A stretch of 62,516 nt of DNA from Pseudoalteromonas fuliginea (GTDB lineage Bacteria > Pseudomonadota > Gammaproteobacteria > Enterobacterales > Alteromonadaceae). The stretch lies in NCBI RefSeq assembly GCF_000690055.1, contig NZ_JJNZ01000074.1:1-62516 (forward strand). Direction: 5' to 3'. The notes beneath the pieces were generated by a model. The model searched no databases. It worked only from the letters and a program-made list of their open reading frames with translations, and had not been told where the DNA came from. A program made the position numbers and the translations under genes. Shown here piece by piece: positions 46,008-55,617 of the stretch (position 1 is its first letter; every line of letters starts with the position of its first letter).

Positions 46008-48347
46008 TTAAAACTCTTTAATATAAGGCCAACCAGTAAACTGCTTTTCTGTTGATGGATCTGTATTCCACTCCCAGCACTCTAATTGATAATATTTTTT
46101 TGCATGGTTTATTTTAATAATCCCATAACCTTCACTTTTTAAGTTTCTGTCAGCTAAAAACTTGCCCCACGTTGTATTTTGTTTAGCAAAAAGTTTATGT
46201 GTAACTTTTGGGTTTGCTGCGGCCAGTACTCGCATTTTATTGCCAAACGTGTCTGTAAAATCACCGGTGTTTTTGTCGTTGTTTCGCTGATTTGGTAAAG
46301 GTGCGTGGGGTTCAAACCATCGCTGCCAAAATGCTGCGCTAGCTGGGCCTGCAAAAAACAAGCTGCCATCATCAAAAGTATTGATTCCTTGATAGGCAAG
46401 CAATCCGAGGTGTTGATCGCCCGCAATTACTAATGCGTTAGCGTCACTTACTAGTTTTACTGCGCGTGTACGCCCATCAGCCGGGTAGCCATTTGCATCG
46501 TAATCTATTAATGCTTTGCCATTTTCATCGGTTTGAGGCGACCCCCACATGGAAGCTGTAATACATATTTTAGGTTTACCCGGGTGCATAGTTTGCCAGT
46601 CTTTTAAAAAGTCTTCTTGGCGTTTACCTAATAACTCACCCGTTGTGGCAAGCTTATTAGCTTTATAATCAGGTGGCGTTTTAAATTTACGATCCTCAAC
46701 CATCGCAAAACTAATACCGCCATATTCAAATGCAGCATAACTAACCGGAATATCATATTTTATCGGTGTGGGATCGTAAGGGTCCGGATTATGCCCATTT
46801 TGCATACGGTAGATCATTCTAACTAAGTCTTTGTCCCACTTATAACCACCGTCTTCCTCTTTTGGCATATCGGAGTGATCGCCACCATCGCCCCACAAGT
46901 TACCTTGCAGCACATCATGGTCATCAACTAAAACAAGTGTAGGCTTATCTTTTATACTACCGGCAAACGCCCAGTACCATAAGTACCATTTATATAAGGT
47001 ATCTAGTTTGGCATCTTTCGTGTGGCGACCATAGCGAGTCGGGTATGTTTCGTAGTACTGATCGCCACAAAAGACATACATATCAGGGTTATGGTAATTA
47101 GCATTTTCTACAAGTTCAGTGTGAGGAAATAAAATATTGTCTTTGGTGTAACGTCCTAAATCGCGCTCGCTACTAATAAGGCGTGTGTAATGCGTGTTGT
47201 CTAAGCTTTTAGAAGTAGGAATAATACAAGAGTACAATGCAATCGTAAATTCTTTACTATTTTGTGGGTCCTTAGCAATAGTTCCAGAATATAAAGTGTC
47301 ATCAGGCTTTTGTGGGTTAACAATTCTGTATTGAGCTTGTTTTAAATAATCCCAATTACTTAATCTAAACCTTGCTACAAAACCATCTTCAATTTTTGCT
47401 GTGCCTGCATGCTGCCAATCGGATTGGTTTTCAAACTTATATTGCAGCTCTACGCGTGAAAATTCTTTAATATTAATAGGCATTAACTGACAAGATAACT
47501 TGAGTACCTGCTGATTAACGCTATACATACACCCCATAACGGGGCCTAAGGTATTGGCATTATTTAGAGTTATTTTACCTCCACCGGTTTCAATATCACT
47601 AAACCCCCAACGAGCACCTGCTACAAAAGGCTCTGAGGAGCTTAATAACGAAATACCTCCTTGCAGTTGATCTGCGGGGACTTTGTGAAGTACTGCAAAT
47701 CCTAACTCCTGGGCAGTATTTGTGTTACTTGCCACAAGACGAATATCAAAATGGTTTGCATCTATTGGGTCTAAATGGCAATCGAGTGTTATTTTATCGC
47801 CGCTTTTATATTGTTGTATATTAAATGGAGTACGATTAATAATAGTAAAATCAAGGGCTTTGCTTTCATCATCAAACTGTCTAAATGATAATTTACCTAA
47901 ACTGTCAAAGGCCGCAATTATTCCGCCATTTTCGCCACCAGCTCGCTGCGCTAAAGCAGCACCTTTAGCTGTTAGCTCACCTTTACCAATCCCTAATAAA
48001 AATCCACAAAAGCCTTTTTCGTTCGGCGTTAAATTGCGTACGGTGGCTTTTATACGCCCACTTTGTAAAGAGCTATTAAGCTGCCTGGTGAGTAACGATA
48101 CGGTACGCGCTTCAAAATCTTTTTCTTCTCGAGTACATAAAAGCTCATTACCTATGCGTTGCCAGTCTTGGAGTCTGTTCCCCCAAAAATGCTTACCGAG
48201 CCACACTTGCTTGCTTAAATTCGTATTATCTAATGGTGCAGTTGAGGTTAAGTCACCTCGGTATGACGCAAATAAACCGCTGCAACCACCGAGCATACTT
48301 GAACTTAGTAGGCCGGCGCTGAGCTTTAAAAAACTTCTGCGTTTCAT
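46008..48347 (-). CDS. Tat-exported PhoD-like metallophosphoesterase lipoprotein
   Basis: The 779-residue protein has a twin-Arg signal (KRRSFLKLSAGLL) followed by a lipobox (LGGC). The N-terminal half is beta-rich and unassigned. The C-terminal half is PhoD/alkaline-phosphatase-D-like with CGDQYYETYP, LVDDHDVLQGNLWG, FAMVEDRKF and VIAGDQHLGLLAY, which match the metal-site pattern of that fold. I start at the ATG with AAAGGTG upstream. It follows galE by 68 bases at the end of the sugar operon. Phosphatase, phosphodiesterase or sulfatase activity on an agar-derived group are all open; no function is proven. Confidence 0.75.
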   Translation of the reverse strand: MKRRSFLKLSAGLLSSSMLGGCSGLFASYRGDLTSTAPLDNTNLSKQVWLGKHFWGNRLQDWQRIGNELLCTREEKDFEARTVSLLTRQLNSSLQSGRIKATVRNLTPNEKGFCGFLLGIGKGELTAKGAALAQRAGGENGGIIAAFDSLGKLSFRQFDDESKALDFTIINRTPFNIQQYKSGDKITLDCHLDPIDANHFDIRLVASNTNTAQELGFAVLHKVPADQLQGGISLLSSSEPFVAGARWGFSDIETGGGKITLNNANTLGPVMGCMYSVNQQVLKLSCQLMPINIKEFSRVELQYKFENQSDWQHAGTAKIEDGFVARFRLSNWDYLKQAQYRIVNPQKPDDTLYSGTIAKDPQNSKEFTIALYSCIIPTSKSLDNTHYTRLISSERDLGRYTKDNILFPHTELVENANYHNPDMYVFCGDQYYETYPTRYGRHTKDAKLDTLYKWYLWYWAFAGSIKDKPTLVLVDDHDVLQGNLWGDGGDHSDMPKEEDGGYKWDKDLVRMIYRMQNGHNPDPYDPTPIKYDIPVSYAAFEYGGISFAMVEDRKFKTPPDYKANKLATTGELLGKRQEDFLKDWQTMHPGKPKICITASMWGSPQTDENGKALIDYDANGYPADGRTRAVKLVSDANALVIAGDQHLGLLAYQGINTFDDGSLFFAGPASAAFWQRWFEPHAPLPNQRNNDKNTGDFTDTFGNKMRVLAAANPKVTHKLFAKQNTTWGKFLADRNLKSEGYGIIKINHAKKYYQLECWEWNTDPSTEKQFTGWPYIKEF

Positions 48348-48415
48348 TTTAATCACCTTTATTATTGTGTGTGAATTAGGACGCCTTGTGTAGACAGTGT
48401 TTTTACATAAGGAGG

Positions 48416-49444
48416 TTATACATTTGGGTAGCCATTAGGGTTATTACTTTGCCAGCGCCACGTGTCTTTCATCATGTCTGCAAGGGTGTATTTACATTGC
48501 CAGCCTAAAATAGCCTTGGCTTTAGATGAATCGGCCCAAAAAGCAGCTAAGTCGCCATCGCGGCGCTTTACAATGTCAAAGTTAATATCAACTCCGGTAT
48601 ACTCAATAAATGCTTTTACGATACCAAGCACAGAATAAGGAGTGCCAGTGCCTAAGTTAAATGCTTCATATAAGCTATGGTGTTGCTCGCCAAGCCATTT
48701 AAGCGCTTTAATATGACCCTTGGCTAAATCACTAACGTGTATATAGTCCCGCTCACATGTACCGTCTTCAGTAGGGTAATCGCCTCCAAAAATAGCTAAT
48801 TTGTCACGTTTACCTACCGCTACCTGAGCTATAAAGGGCATTAAATTGTTAGGAATACCTAATGGATCTTCCCCTATTTGGCCGCTAATATCTGCGCCAA
48901 TAGGGTTAAAGTAGCGTAAGCTTGCTACTTGCAAACCAGTATTTGACGCTACTATTTCTTGTAGTATTTGCTCAATCATTACCTTTGTTTGCCCATACGG
49001 GCTTGCTGCACGCCCTAGAGGTAAGTTTTCGGTGTAAGGTACTGATGCGCCTTGACCATAAACGGTGGCTGATGAGCTGAATACTAATTTATTCACGCTA
49101 AATTTGAGCATGCACTGACATAGGTTTAACGTAGAGACCAGATTGGTGTAGTAATATTCCAACGGTTTTTCTATTGACTCCCCCACCGCCTTTAAACCTG
49201 CAAAATGAATGACCGAATCAAACTGATGCGTTGTAAATGCGGCGCATAACTTATCGTAATCAAGTAAACTGGCATGAATAAATTCAACTTTACGTTGCGC
49301 TAAAGCTTCAACACGAGTTAACGATTCACGACTCGAGTTACTTAAATCGTCAATCACAACAACGTTATAGCCATCTTTTAATAAGCTTAAAACAGTGTGG
49401 CTACCTATATAGCCTGCGCCTCCCGTAACCAGTACTTTTTTCAT
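48416..49444 (-). CDS. galE: UDP-glucose 4-epimerase
   Basis: GalE interconverts UDP-galactose and UDP-glucose in the Leloir pathway. The 342-residue extended SDR has the NAD loop GGAGYIGSH, the catalytic SSSATVYG and YGQTK (Tyr/Lys), and RYFNPIGA. It is 10 bases after galK in the same operon, and processes galactose released by GH117. Confidence 0.96.
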   Translation of the reverse strand: MKKVLVTGGAGYIGSHTVLSLLKDGYNVVVIDDLSNSSRESLTRVEALAQRKVEFIHASLLDYDKLCAAFTTHQFDSVIHFAGLKAVGESIEKPLEYYYTNLVSTLNLCQCMLKFSVNKLVFSSSATVYGQGASVPYTENLPLGRAASPYGQTKVMIEQILQEIVASNTGLQVASLRYFNPIGADISGQIGEDPLGIPNNLMPFIAQVAVGKRDKLAIFGGDYPTEDGTCERDYIHVSDLAKGHIKALKWLGEQHHSLYEAFNLGTGTPYSVLGIVKAFIEYTGVDINFDIVKRRDGDLAAFWADSSKAKAILGWQCKYTLADMMKDTWRWQSNNPNGYPNV

Positions 49445-49454
49445 TGAATTTTCC

Positions 49455-50609
49455 TCACGCTCTTATGAGTGATACACCAGCAGACGGTAAGCTGGTATAA
49501 ATAGACTCTTTCAAGCCTGTTAAACGCTCGTATTGCGACTCAACAGCAGCAATAACATCTTTTACCAGTATATTGGGTACAAATGCGACGACACACCCGC
49601 CAAAGCCTCCACCAGTCATTCTTACACCACCATTGTTTTGTATTACTTGGCTAATAATATCCACCAATGTGTCTATTTGCGGTGTAGTTATTTCAAATAA
49701 ATCACGCATAGAGCCATGGCTTTGAGCCATTAATGTACTAAGTTTCGTTATGTCGTTATGAGTAAAAGCCTGCATAGCTTCAAGGGTGCGGAGATTTTCA
49801 TAAACAATGTGCTCTACACGTTTAGCAACGTCTTTATTTAGCATATGTTTTTGCGATTCATACTCCTCAATACTCACCTCACGTAAACTTGACTTTGAAA
49901 AAGCTTTAGCGCCGCTATAGCATTGCTCGCGTCGAAGGTTATACTCGCTATCGAGTAAGCCGCGTTTAACGTTGGAATTAATCATTAAAATGGTCATAGC
50001 AGGGTCAATGCTCACTTCCACTAAATCAAGTGAGCGGCAATCTATCCCTAGTGCTTTACCTTGTGTACCACACGCCGATATAAGCTGATCCATAATTCCA
50101 CAGTTACACCCTACAAAGTTGTTCTCTGCTGCTTGTGCTATTTTTGCAATCTCTTTACGTTCAATAAACAATTCACATAAATGATTAAACGCATAAGCAA
50201 TACCTACCTCAAGTGCAGCCGATGAGCTAAGACCAGCTCCTTGCGGGACATTACCTGTGATGCATATGTCGCAGCCACTGAGTTGATGATTTCGTTTTTG
50301 CAGTTCATCAACTACGCCGCGAACATAATTACTCCACGTTTGCGTACTGTGGCTATTAAGCGGTTTATTTACTAAAAAGTTGTCGGTTTGGTTATCGCAA
50401 TCAAGTGCAAGTACATTTACTACATCGTCAGTTCGAGGTGACACTGCAATGTAAGTAGCGTATTCAATGGCACAAGGCAGTACAAAGCCGTCATTGTAAT
50501 CGGTGTGCTCACCAATTAAATTAACACGCCCAGGGGCTTTGACAACAAAGTCGGCATCGCGTCCAAAGTGGTTTAAAAAAGCTAACCGTGCGCTTTGTTC
50601 AACATTCAT
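49455..50609 (-). CDS. galK: Galactokinase
   Basis: GalK phosphorylates D-galactose. The GHMP-kinase motifs are GRVNLIGEHTDYNDGFVLP, PQGAGLSSSAALEVG and the glycine-rich C-terminal MTGGGFGGCVVAF in 384 residues. Its start overlaps the galT stop by 4 bases. Confidence 0.97.
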   Translation of the reverse strand: MNVEQSARLAFLNHFGRDADFVVKAPGRVNLIGEHTDYNDGFVLPCAIEYATYIAVSPRTDDVVNVLALDCDNQTDNFLVNKPLNSHSTQTWSNYVRGVVDELQKRNHQLSGCDICITGNVPQGAGLSSSAALEVGIAYAFNHLCELFIERKEIAKIAQAAENNFVGCNCGIMDQLISACGTQGKALGIDCRSLDLVEVSIDPAMTILMINSNVKRGLLDSEYNLRREQCYSGAKAFSKSSLREVSIEEYESQKHMLNKDVAKRVEHIVYENLRTLEAMQAFTHNDITKLSTLMAQSHGSMRDLFEITTPQIDTLVDIISQVIQNNGGVRMTGGGFGGCVVAFVPNILVKDVIAAVESQYERLTGLKESIYTSLPSAGVSLIRA

Positions 50610-51661
50610 TTAGTGTTCTCTTTATAATGCGTTAGTGATTGTTTTTTCAAAATAGTGGCAGCTTGCTCAGGTGTTATATCACGCTGTGCTTCGGCCATCA
50701 TTTCGTAGCCAACCATAAATTTTTTAACACTGGCTGATCGTAGTAATGGCGGTAAAAACTGCGCATGTAATTGCCAAAATAAGTGGCTTTGACCATCATA
50801 AGGCGCGCCATGCCAGCCCATAGAGTAAGGGAACGAGCACTGAAATAAGTTATCGTAACGAGTCGTTATATTTTTAATAATTTCAGCTAGAGTACTTTGT
50901 TGAGCGTCTGTCAGCTCTATCATTTGAGTAACCGCAAACCGAGGTAATAGCAGCGTTTCAAATGGCCATGCAGCCCAATAAGGAACAACCACAAGCCAAT
51001 CATCGTTTACACATACTACGCGTTCATTTAATTCCATCTCACGTTTTGCGTAATCGAGCAATAAACTACTGCCATACTGTTTATAATAGTTACTAAGGTT
51101 TGTATGTTTACGTGCAACCAAACTCGGTAATTTATTTTGTGCCCAAATCTGACCATGTGGATGCGGGTTAGAGCATCCCATTACAGCGCCTTTATTTTCA
51201 AATACCTGAACCCAGTTGTAAGTTTTTGATAACTCTTGGCATTGCTCTTGCCATGTGCTTACTACATTTGTAATTTGCGAAACACTGAGCTCTGGTAGTG
51301 TTTTTGCATGATTAGGCGAAAAACAAATAACACGCGCAGTGCCACGCTCTGTATGCATGCTAAATAGGGGATCGGTTTGCTCCACATCAGGCACACCTTC
51401 ACGCAAGGCGGCAAAGTCATTAGTAAACACAAAGGTGTTTTTGTAATCTGGATTTACTTCGCCGTTAATACGCGTATTGCCTTTACATAAAAAACAGCTT
51501 TCGTCGTATTCTGGTTTAACCTCAATATCTACACTTTCTTCTTGACCTTGCCATGGGCGTTTAGCCCTGTGTGGCGACACCAACACATATTCATTTAATA
51601 ATGGGTTTAAACGCCGATGTGGATGCTCTGACGGCTCAAATTGATTTTGTTGCTCACTCAT
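50606..51661 (-). CDS. galT: Galactose-1-phosphate uridylyltransferase
   Basis: GalT exchanges galactose-1-phosphate and UDP-glucose. The 351 residues contain the zinc cysteines of SCFLCKGN and the HIT-type active site SNPHPHGQIWA. HLFWQLHAQFLPP is also conserved. It is 12 bases after the GH117 gene and overlaps galK. Confidence 0.97.
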   Translation of the reverse strand: MSEQQNQFEPSEHPHRRLNPLLNEYVLVSPHRAKRPWQGQEESVDIEVKPEYDESCFLCKGNTRINGEVNPDYKNTFVFTNDFAALREGVPDVEQTDPLFSMHTERGTARVICFSPNHAKTLPELSVSQITNVVSTWQEQCQELSKTYNWVQVFENKGAVMGCSNPHPHGQIWAQNKLPSLVARKHTNLSNYYKQYGSSLLLDYAKREMELNERVVCVNDDWLVVVPYWAAWPFETLLLPRFAVTQMIELTDAQQSTLAEIIKNITTRYDNLFQCSFPYSMGWHGAPYDGQSHLFWQLHAQFLPPLLRSASVKKFMVGYEMMAEAQRDITPEQAATILKKQSLTHYKENTK

Positions 51662-51673
51662 TGTTTACTTTCC

Positions 51674-52756
51674 CTAGTTACTGTTTTGAAAGGTACCGGC
51701 GTCGAGCACTTGCTTACGAGGAGTAAAACGACAAATATAGTTCCAGTTCCAACTGGCATCGTATTTATGGCACAAGCCCCAACTAATGCCTGGCGCTGGG
51801 TTTTGATCAAACCCTTGTGCAGGTCTATATAAGCCAATTGCTTCTGGACCGCCTTTTATATGCGCCATAATTTCAAAATTAATACCGTCCTGAGCAAATT
51901 GAATAGTATTTTTTTCAGGGCCATCGGTTGTTAGCAAACTAGCAATACCACCTTTGTAATTCCAAACAACGACCTCATGACCGCTATTAGAAATAGGGTT
52001 GTAAGGCGATTTAACATAAGGTCCTAATACATCATCAGCAATAGCAACACCGTGTTTGATTTCACGACCACCAAAGTTCATTCCCTCACCTTGGGTCTCA
52101 CCTTTGTAATACAAGTAAAATTTGTTATTAAAAAACACCAAACACGGATCGTGTACTTTATGGCTATCAAAACTACCTTTAGTTGTTACTGCAAAGCGAT
52201 TATCTTCATCACCGTGCCATTGACCATCTTTACTTGGGCTAACAATAGGTTCAGGTGATTTAATCCAAGGACCAAAAGGGGTATCGCAATGCGCTATGGC
52301 AATATGCTCATATTGGCGATTGGTGTACGGTGTTTGTACCGTTTGATACACCAAGTAATACTTACCTTGATGCGCAAATACTTCAGGGGTAAAAATAGCG
52401 CGATCGTCATAGTTACCAGCGTCGCCTCGACTCACAGCGACCCCTTGCTCTTGCCACGTTATGCTATCTTTTGACGTTGCATGCCAAACTTGCGTTAAAT
52501 CCCAAGGAAACACTTTTGCACTTGAGTCTTGTGTATTAAAACCAACTGTTTCTCCCTCACCTTTGGTGTACCAACAATGATAAACACCATCAATGTATAA
52601 AACAGATGAAGGATCGCGACGTATAACCCCTTCTTCATAGGCAAAATCACCCAGCAAAGGTTCTACATCAAATTCTGTCAGCCACTGCGGGCCATATTTA
52701 TCGTAGCCACGCTCTATTGCACGCTTACTTGCTAAACTTAATTTTTTATCAGACAT
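51674..52756 (-). CDS. GH117 alpha-1,3-(3,6-anhydro)-L-galactosidase (neoagarobiose hydrolase)
   Basis: The 360-residue cytoplasmic protein (no signal peptide) closely follows GH117 neoagarooligosaccharide hydrolases: AYEEGVIRRDPSSVLYIDG, HCWYTKGEGETVGF, the SHKVHDPCLVFF acidic segment, GGREIKHGVAIAD, and SGHEVVVWNYKGG with a conserved His. It cleaves neoagarobiose to D-galactose and 3,6-anhydro-L-galactose. Its placement between kdgK and galT-galK-galE is exactly where those two products are used. The strength of this match makes the whole island an agar-utilisation locus. Confidence 0.93.
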   Translation of the reverse strand: MSDKKLSLASKRAIERGYDKYGPQWLTEFDVEPLLGDFAYEEGVIRRDPSSVLYIDGVYHCWYTKGEGETVGFNTQDSSAKVFPWDLTQVWHATSKDSITWQEQGVAVSRGDAGNYDDRAIFTPEVFAHQGKYYLVYQTVQTPYTNRQYEHIAIAHCDTPFGPWIKSPEPIVSPSKDGQWHGDEDNRFAVTTKGSFDSHKVHDPCLVFFNNKFYLYYKGETQGEGMNFGGREIKHGVAIADDVLGPYVKSPYNPISNSGHEVVVWNYKGGIASLLTTDGPEKNTIQFAQDGINFEIMAHIKGGPEAIGLYRPAQGFDQNPAPGISWGLCHKYDASWNWNYICRFTPRKQVLDAGTFQNSN

Positions 52757-52765
52757 GTTAATTCC

Positions 52766-53704
52766 TTACTTACCTAGGCTTATATTTAGCGACTGGTATA
52801 CGTCAAGAGGTAAAATCGCGCCTTGATGCTGCACAACTTGTGAGGCAACATTGTCAGCCATTTCTAATGCATTTTGAGGGTTTTGGGCGCACATTCTGGC
52901 GGCTAAGTAGGTTCCCGCAAATGAGTCACCTGCCGCTGTACTATCAACTTGCTTTGCAGCGGGTGTAAACGGACATGACGCTTTAAGATCATCTTTGCAA
53001 TAAACTTGCATCCCGGCACTACCAGCTTTAATAACAATTTCGTCGATATCAAATTGTGTACAGTACTTAACAATCTCTGCACTGCTTGAATGACCGAATA
53101 ACACACGGTGATCATCAAGACCTGGTAAAACTACATTACTAAGCGCATAAGCACGCTCTAGCCATTCAATAGCGTGGCTTTTTGATTGCCACATACGCGC
53201 GCGATAATTAGGGTCGAACGCAATTGTGCAGCCTTGTTTTTTAAAATCAGCTAATAATGTGAGTAAACCTTGTTTAGATTCATCATCTAAAATACCTAAA
53301 CTAATGCCACTGAAAAACACCCAGTCTGATTCTTTCAAACCTAAATTAAATGGCTTTTGAGTATATAAACTCATCATATGCTTCGCTGCTGATTGATTAC
53401 GCCAATAATCAAAGCTTCGCTCACCATCAGCATCCGTTGAAATAGCGTAAATACCCACATTATAGTCTGCTGTTGTAATCACGTTTTGCGTGCTAATACC
53501 TTCTTGTTGCCAACATTTGAGCATATTGGCACTCAGTACGTCGCTACCTACAGCTGTAAATAGCGCGCAATTTAGTGTGTTTGCAAAACGCTTTGCATAC
53601 ACAAGAGCATTGTAAGTATCGCCCGCAAAAGACTGCTTACATTCGCTAATACCTGTTGGTACTAGCTCGACCATACATTCGCCAATAGCGAGTAAAGTAC
53701 TCAC
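52766..53704 (-). CDS. kdgK: 2-keto-3-deoxygluconate kinase (PfkB family)
   Basis: KdgK phosphorylates 2-keto-3-deoxy-D-gluconate, the product of the anhydrogalactose route. The 312-residue PfkB fold shows GECMVELVPTG, DYWRNQSAAKHM (a KdgK-like substrate segment), and the catalytic DSTAAGDSFAGTYLA. It overlaps the transporter gene by 4 bases and precedes GH117 by 9 bases. The KDPG aldolase needed next is not seen in the window. Confidence 0.9.
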   Translation of the reverse strand: MSTLLAIGECMVELVPTGISECKQSFAGDTYNALVYAKRFANTLNCALFTAVGSDVLSANMLKCWQQEGISTQNVITTADYNVGIYAISTDADGERSFDYWRNQSAAKHMMSLYTQKPFNLGLKESDWVFFSGISLGILDDESKQGLLTLLADFKKQGCTIAFDPNYRARMWQSKSHAIEWLERAYALSNVVLPGLDDHRVLFGHSSSAEIVKYCTQFDIDEIVIKAGSAGMQVYCKDDLKASCPFTPAAKQVDSTAAGDSFAGTYLAARMCAQNPQNALEMADNVASQVVQHQGAILPLDVYQSLNISLGK

Positions 53705-55296
53705 ACACCCTCCTGTACTTTTTTAGTGTGTAGGCCTTCTAGGTAGACTTCAATTTCTTCTATCGATTTATTTTTAGTCTCTGGCATAAACTTAAATAGC
53801 AATGCAAAGCCGGCAACACCCGATACGGTATAAAGTAAAAAGATGTTTGCAGCGCCTAAATTACTTAGCTGCCATGGGAAAAACTGCTGAACAAAATAGC
53901 TAATTACACTGGCAATAAATGCGAAGGTAGGAATGGCCACACCTCGAATACGAGTCGGGAATATTTCAGAAAATATCACCCACATAATTGGCCCAATCGA
54001 AAAGTGAAAGGCTGCAATAAAGCCCGCTATACCAAATGATATAAGTGGCGCGTTTATAGTTGCTGCGCGTGAAATTAAATCGCTTTCAAATAATTGCTGT
54101 TGCGAAGCAGTAAGTACGCTCGCTAGTGCTTGCTTAAATTCAATATCGCTGTGATACACAGTACCAATTATGTGCTCCAGTCCTGTAATAGAATTTAACG
54201 CTGAAAACGAGGCTATATCCTCAGCCGACAAACTATATTCTGCCTGGCTAAAGCCTAAATAACACATAAACAAACTAATTGTTGCAGCTGCTAATCCCCA
54301 AATAACAAGGGGTCTGCGGCCTAACTTATCTATCAAAGCAATAGCTACCACAGTAAATACAATACTGACTAAACCAATTAAAACAGCGTTAAAAAAAGCC
54401 GCATCAGTGCCGACTCCCAGTTGTTCAAACACCGTTGGAGCATAAAACATTATGGCGTTAATCCCCGTCACTTGCTGCACAATAGCAATAGTAAAAGCAA
54501 TAATGACAGCGGCGCGAACACGACTTTCGAGTAGTTGTTTAAATGAAGAAAAATACCCACCTGTTTCGCTGTAATCAACCAAGCTCTCTTTAATACTCTT
54601 AAGTTGCTCTTGGGCCAATTCAGTATTTTTATTTAAACGATGCAAGATAGTTATAGCGCGTGTTTCGTTGCCTTTCATAACTAACCAACGCGGGCTTTGA
54701 GGAATAGTAAATAATAATAAAAACCATAAAACAGCAGGAACAATCTCAACGCCTAGCATCCAGCGCCATAAATTATCTTGCACATTCCACTGTGTTACCC
54801 ACTCAAAATTACTGTGAGCTAAATCAACAAGTAAGTAGTTAGCAAAATACGCTGCGGATAATCCAACAACAATATTTATTTGAATCATAGACACTAATTT
54901 ACCACGGTACTTAGACGGTGCAACTTCACCTATATACATAGCTGCGACCGATAAAGACGTGAATGCTAATCCACCTATAAAACGAGCAGCAACTAATAGC
55001 TCGTAGCTTGGCGCGAAAACCGATGCAATTGCCGACAGTATGTATATAAACGCAATGCCTATTAAAGTATTTTTTCGGCCAAACATATTGCATATGTAAC
55101 CGGTAATGACTAAAGCAAATAGCACACCAAAACCAGGTGCACTCACGACTGTGCCAATTTGAATGTCTGATAAATTGAATTCTGCCGATACAAAACGAAC
55201 CGTACCTGAAATAAGAGCAGCGTCTAATCCAAATATAAAGCCACCAAAGGCGACAATAAATGCAAAGAAAAACACATTACGTTTACTACCATTCAT
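53701..55296 (-). CDS. Sugar-porter family MFS transporter (galactose or neoagarobiose)
   Basis: The 531-residue inner-membrane protein has about twelve transmembrane segments with family motifs: DKLGRRPLV, PQSPRWLVMKGNE, and the C-terminal PETKNKSIEEIE. It is first in an operon with kdgK, a cytoplasmic GH117 and gal genes, with operator E upstream. Because GH117 has no signal, the disaccharide must enter the cell, so neoagarobiose is a plausible cargo; galactose is the default for this family. Confidence 0.88.
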   Translation of the reverse strand: MNGSKRNVFFFAFIVAFGGFIFGLDAALISGTVRFVSAEFNLSDIQIGTVVSAPGFGVLFALVITGYICNMFGRKNTLIGIAFIYILSAIASVFAPSYELLVAARFIGGLAFTSLSVAAMYIGEVAPSKYRGKLVSMIQINIVVGLSAAYFANYLLVDLAHSNFEWVTQWNVQDNLWRWMLGVEIVPAVLWFLLLFTIPQSPRWLVMKGNETRAITILHRLNKNTELAQEQLKSIKESLVDYSETGGYFSSFKQLLESRVRAAVIIAFTIAIVQQVTGINAIMFYAPTVFEQLGVGTDAAFFNAVLIGLVSIVFTVVAIALIDKLGRRPLVIWGLAAATISLFMCYLGFSQAEYSLSAEDIASFSALNSITGLEHIIGTVYHSDIEFKQALASVLTASQQQLFESDLISRAATINAPLISFGIAGFIAAFHFSIGPIMWVIFSEIFPTRIRGVAIPTFAFIASVISYFVQQFFPWQLSNLGAANIFLLYTVSGVAGFALLFKFMPETKNKSIEEIEVYLEGLHTKKVQEGV

Positions 55297-55371
55297 ACTT
55301 CAATCCAACTTTGTTGTTATTGTGTGTTACTTTATGTAGAGAATAAAGTAAGGGGTTGTGCTAAATTATAT

Positions 55372-55383
55372 ATTGTTAACAAT
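55372..55383. promoter_or_regulatory. Operator site E (ATTGTTAACAAT)
   Basis: Perfect palindrome 76 bp before the transporter start, heading the transporter-kdgK-GH117-galT-galK-galE-phoD operon. The 55297-55617 gap is the divergent promoter region shared with the agarase gene. Confidence 0.8.
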
Positions 55384-55546
55384 TAACCATGGGTGTGATT
55401 TCGAGAGTATTTTAAAATTAATATACTTGCAACCTATATTTTAAAGAACGTTACTTTATGTTCATTTGTTTTGTAATAAATATAAAAAAATAATTAAATA
55501 AAATCATTACCTTACTGGTGTATATTCTAAAAAGTCAAAATTGCAC

Positions 55547-55558
55547 ATTGTTAACAAT
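55547..55558. promoter_or_regulatory. Operator site F (ATTGTTAACAAT)
   Basis: Perfect palindrome 60 bp upstream of the agarase start, 164 bp from site E on the same divergent region. Confidence 0.8.
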
Positions 55559-55617
55559 TTTCAAATTTGTTTTTTTAATGTATGGTATGTTAAATTGTAA
55601 TTAAAGGTTAAACAGCA

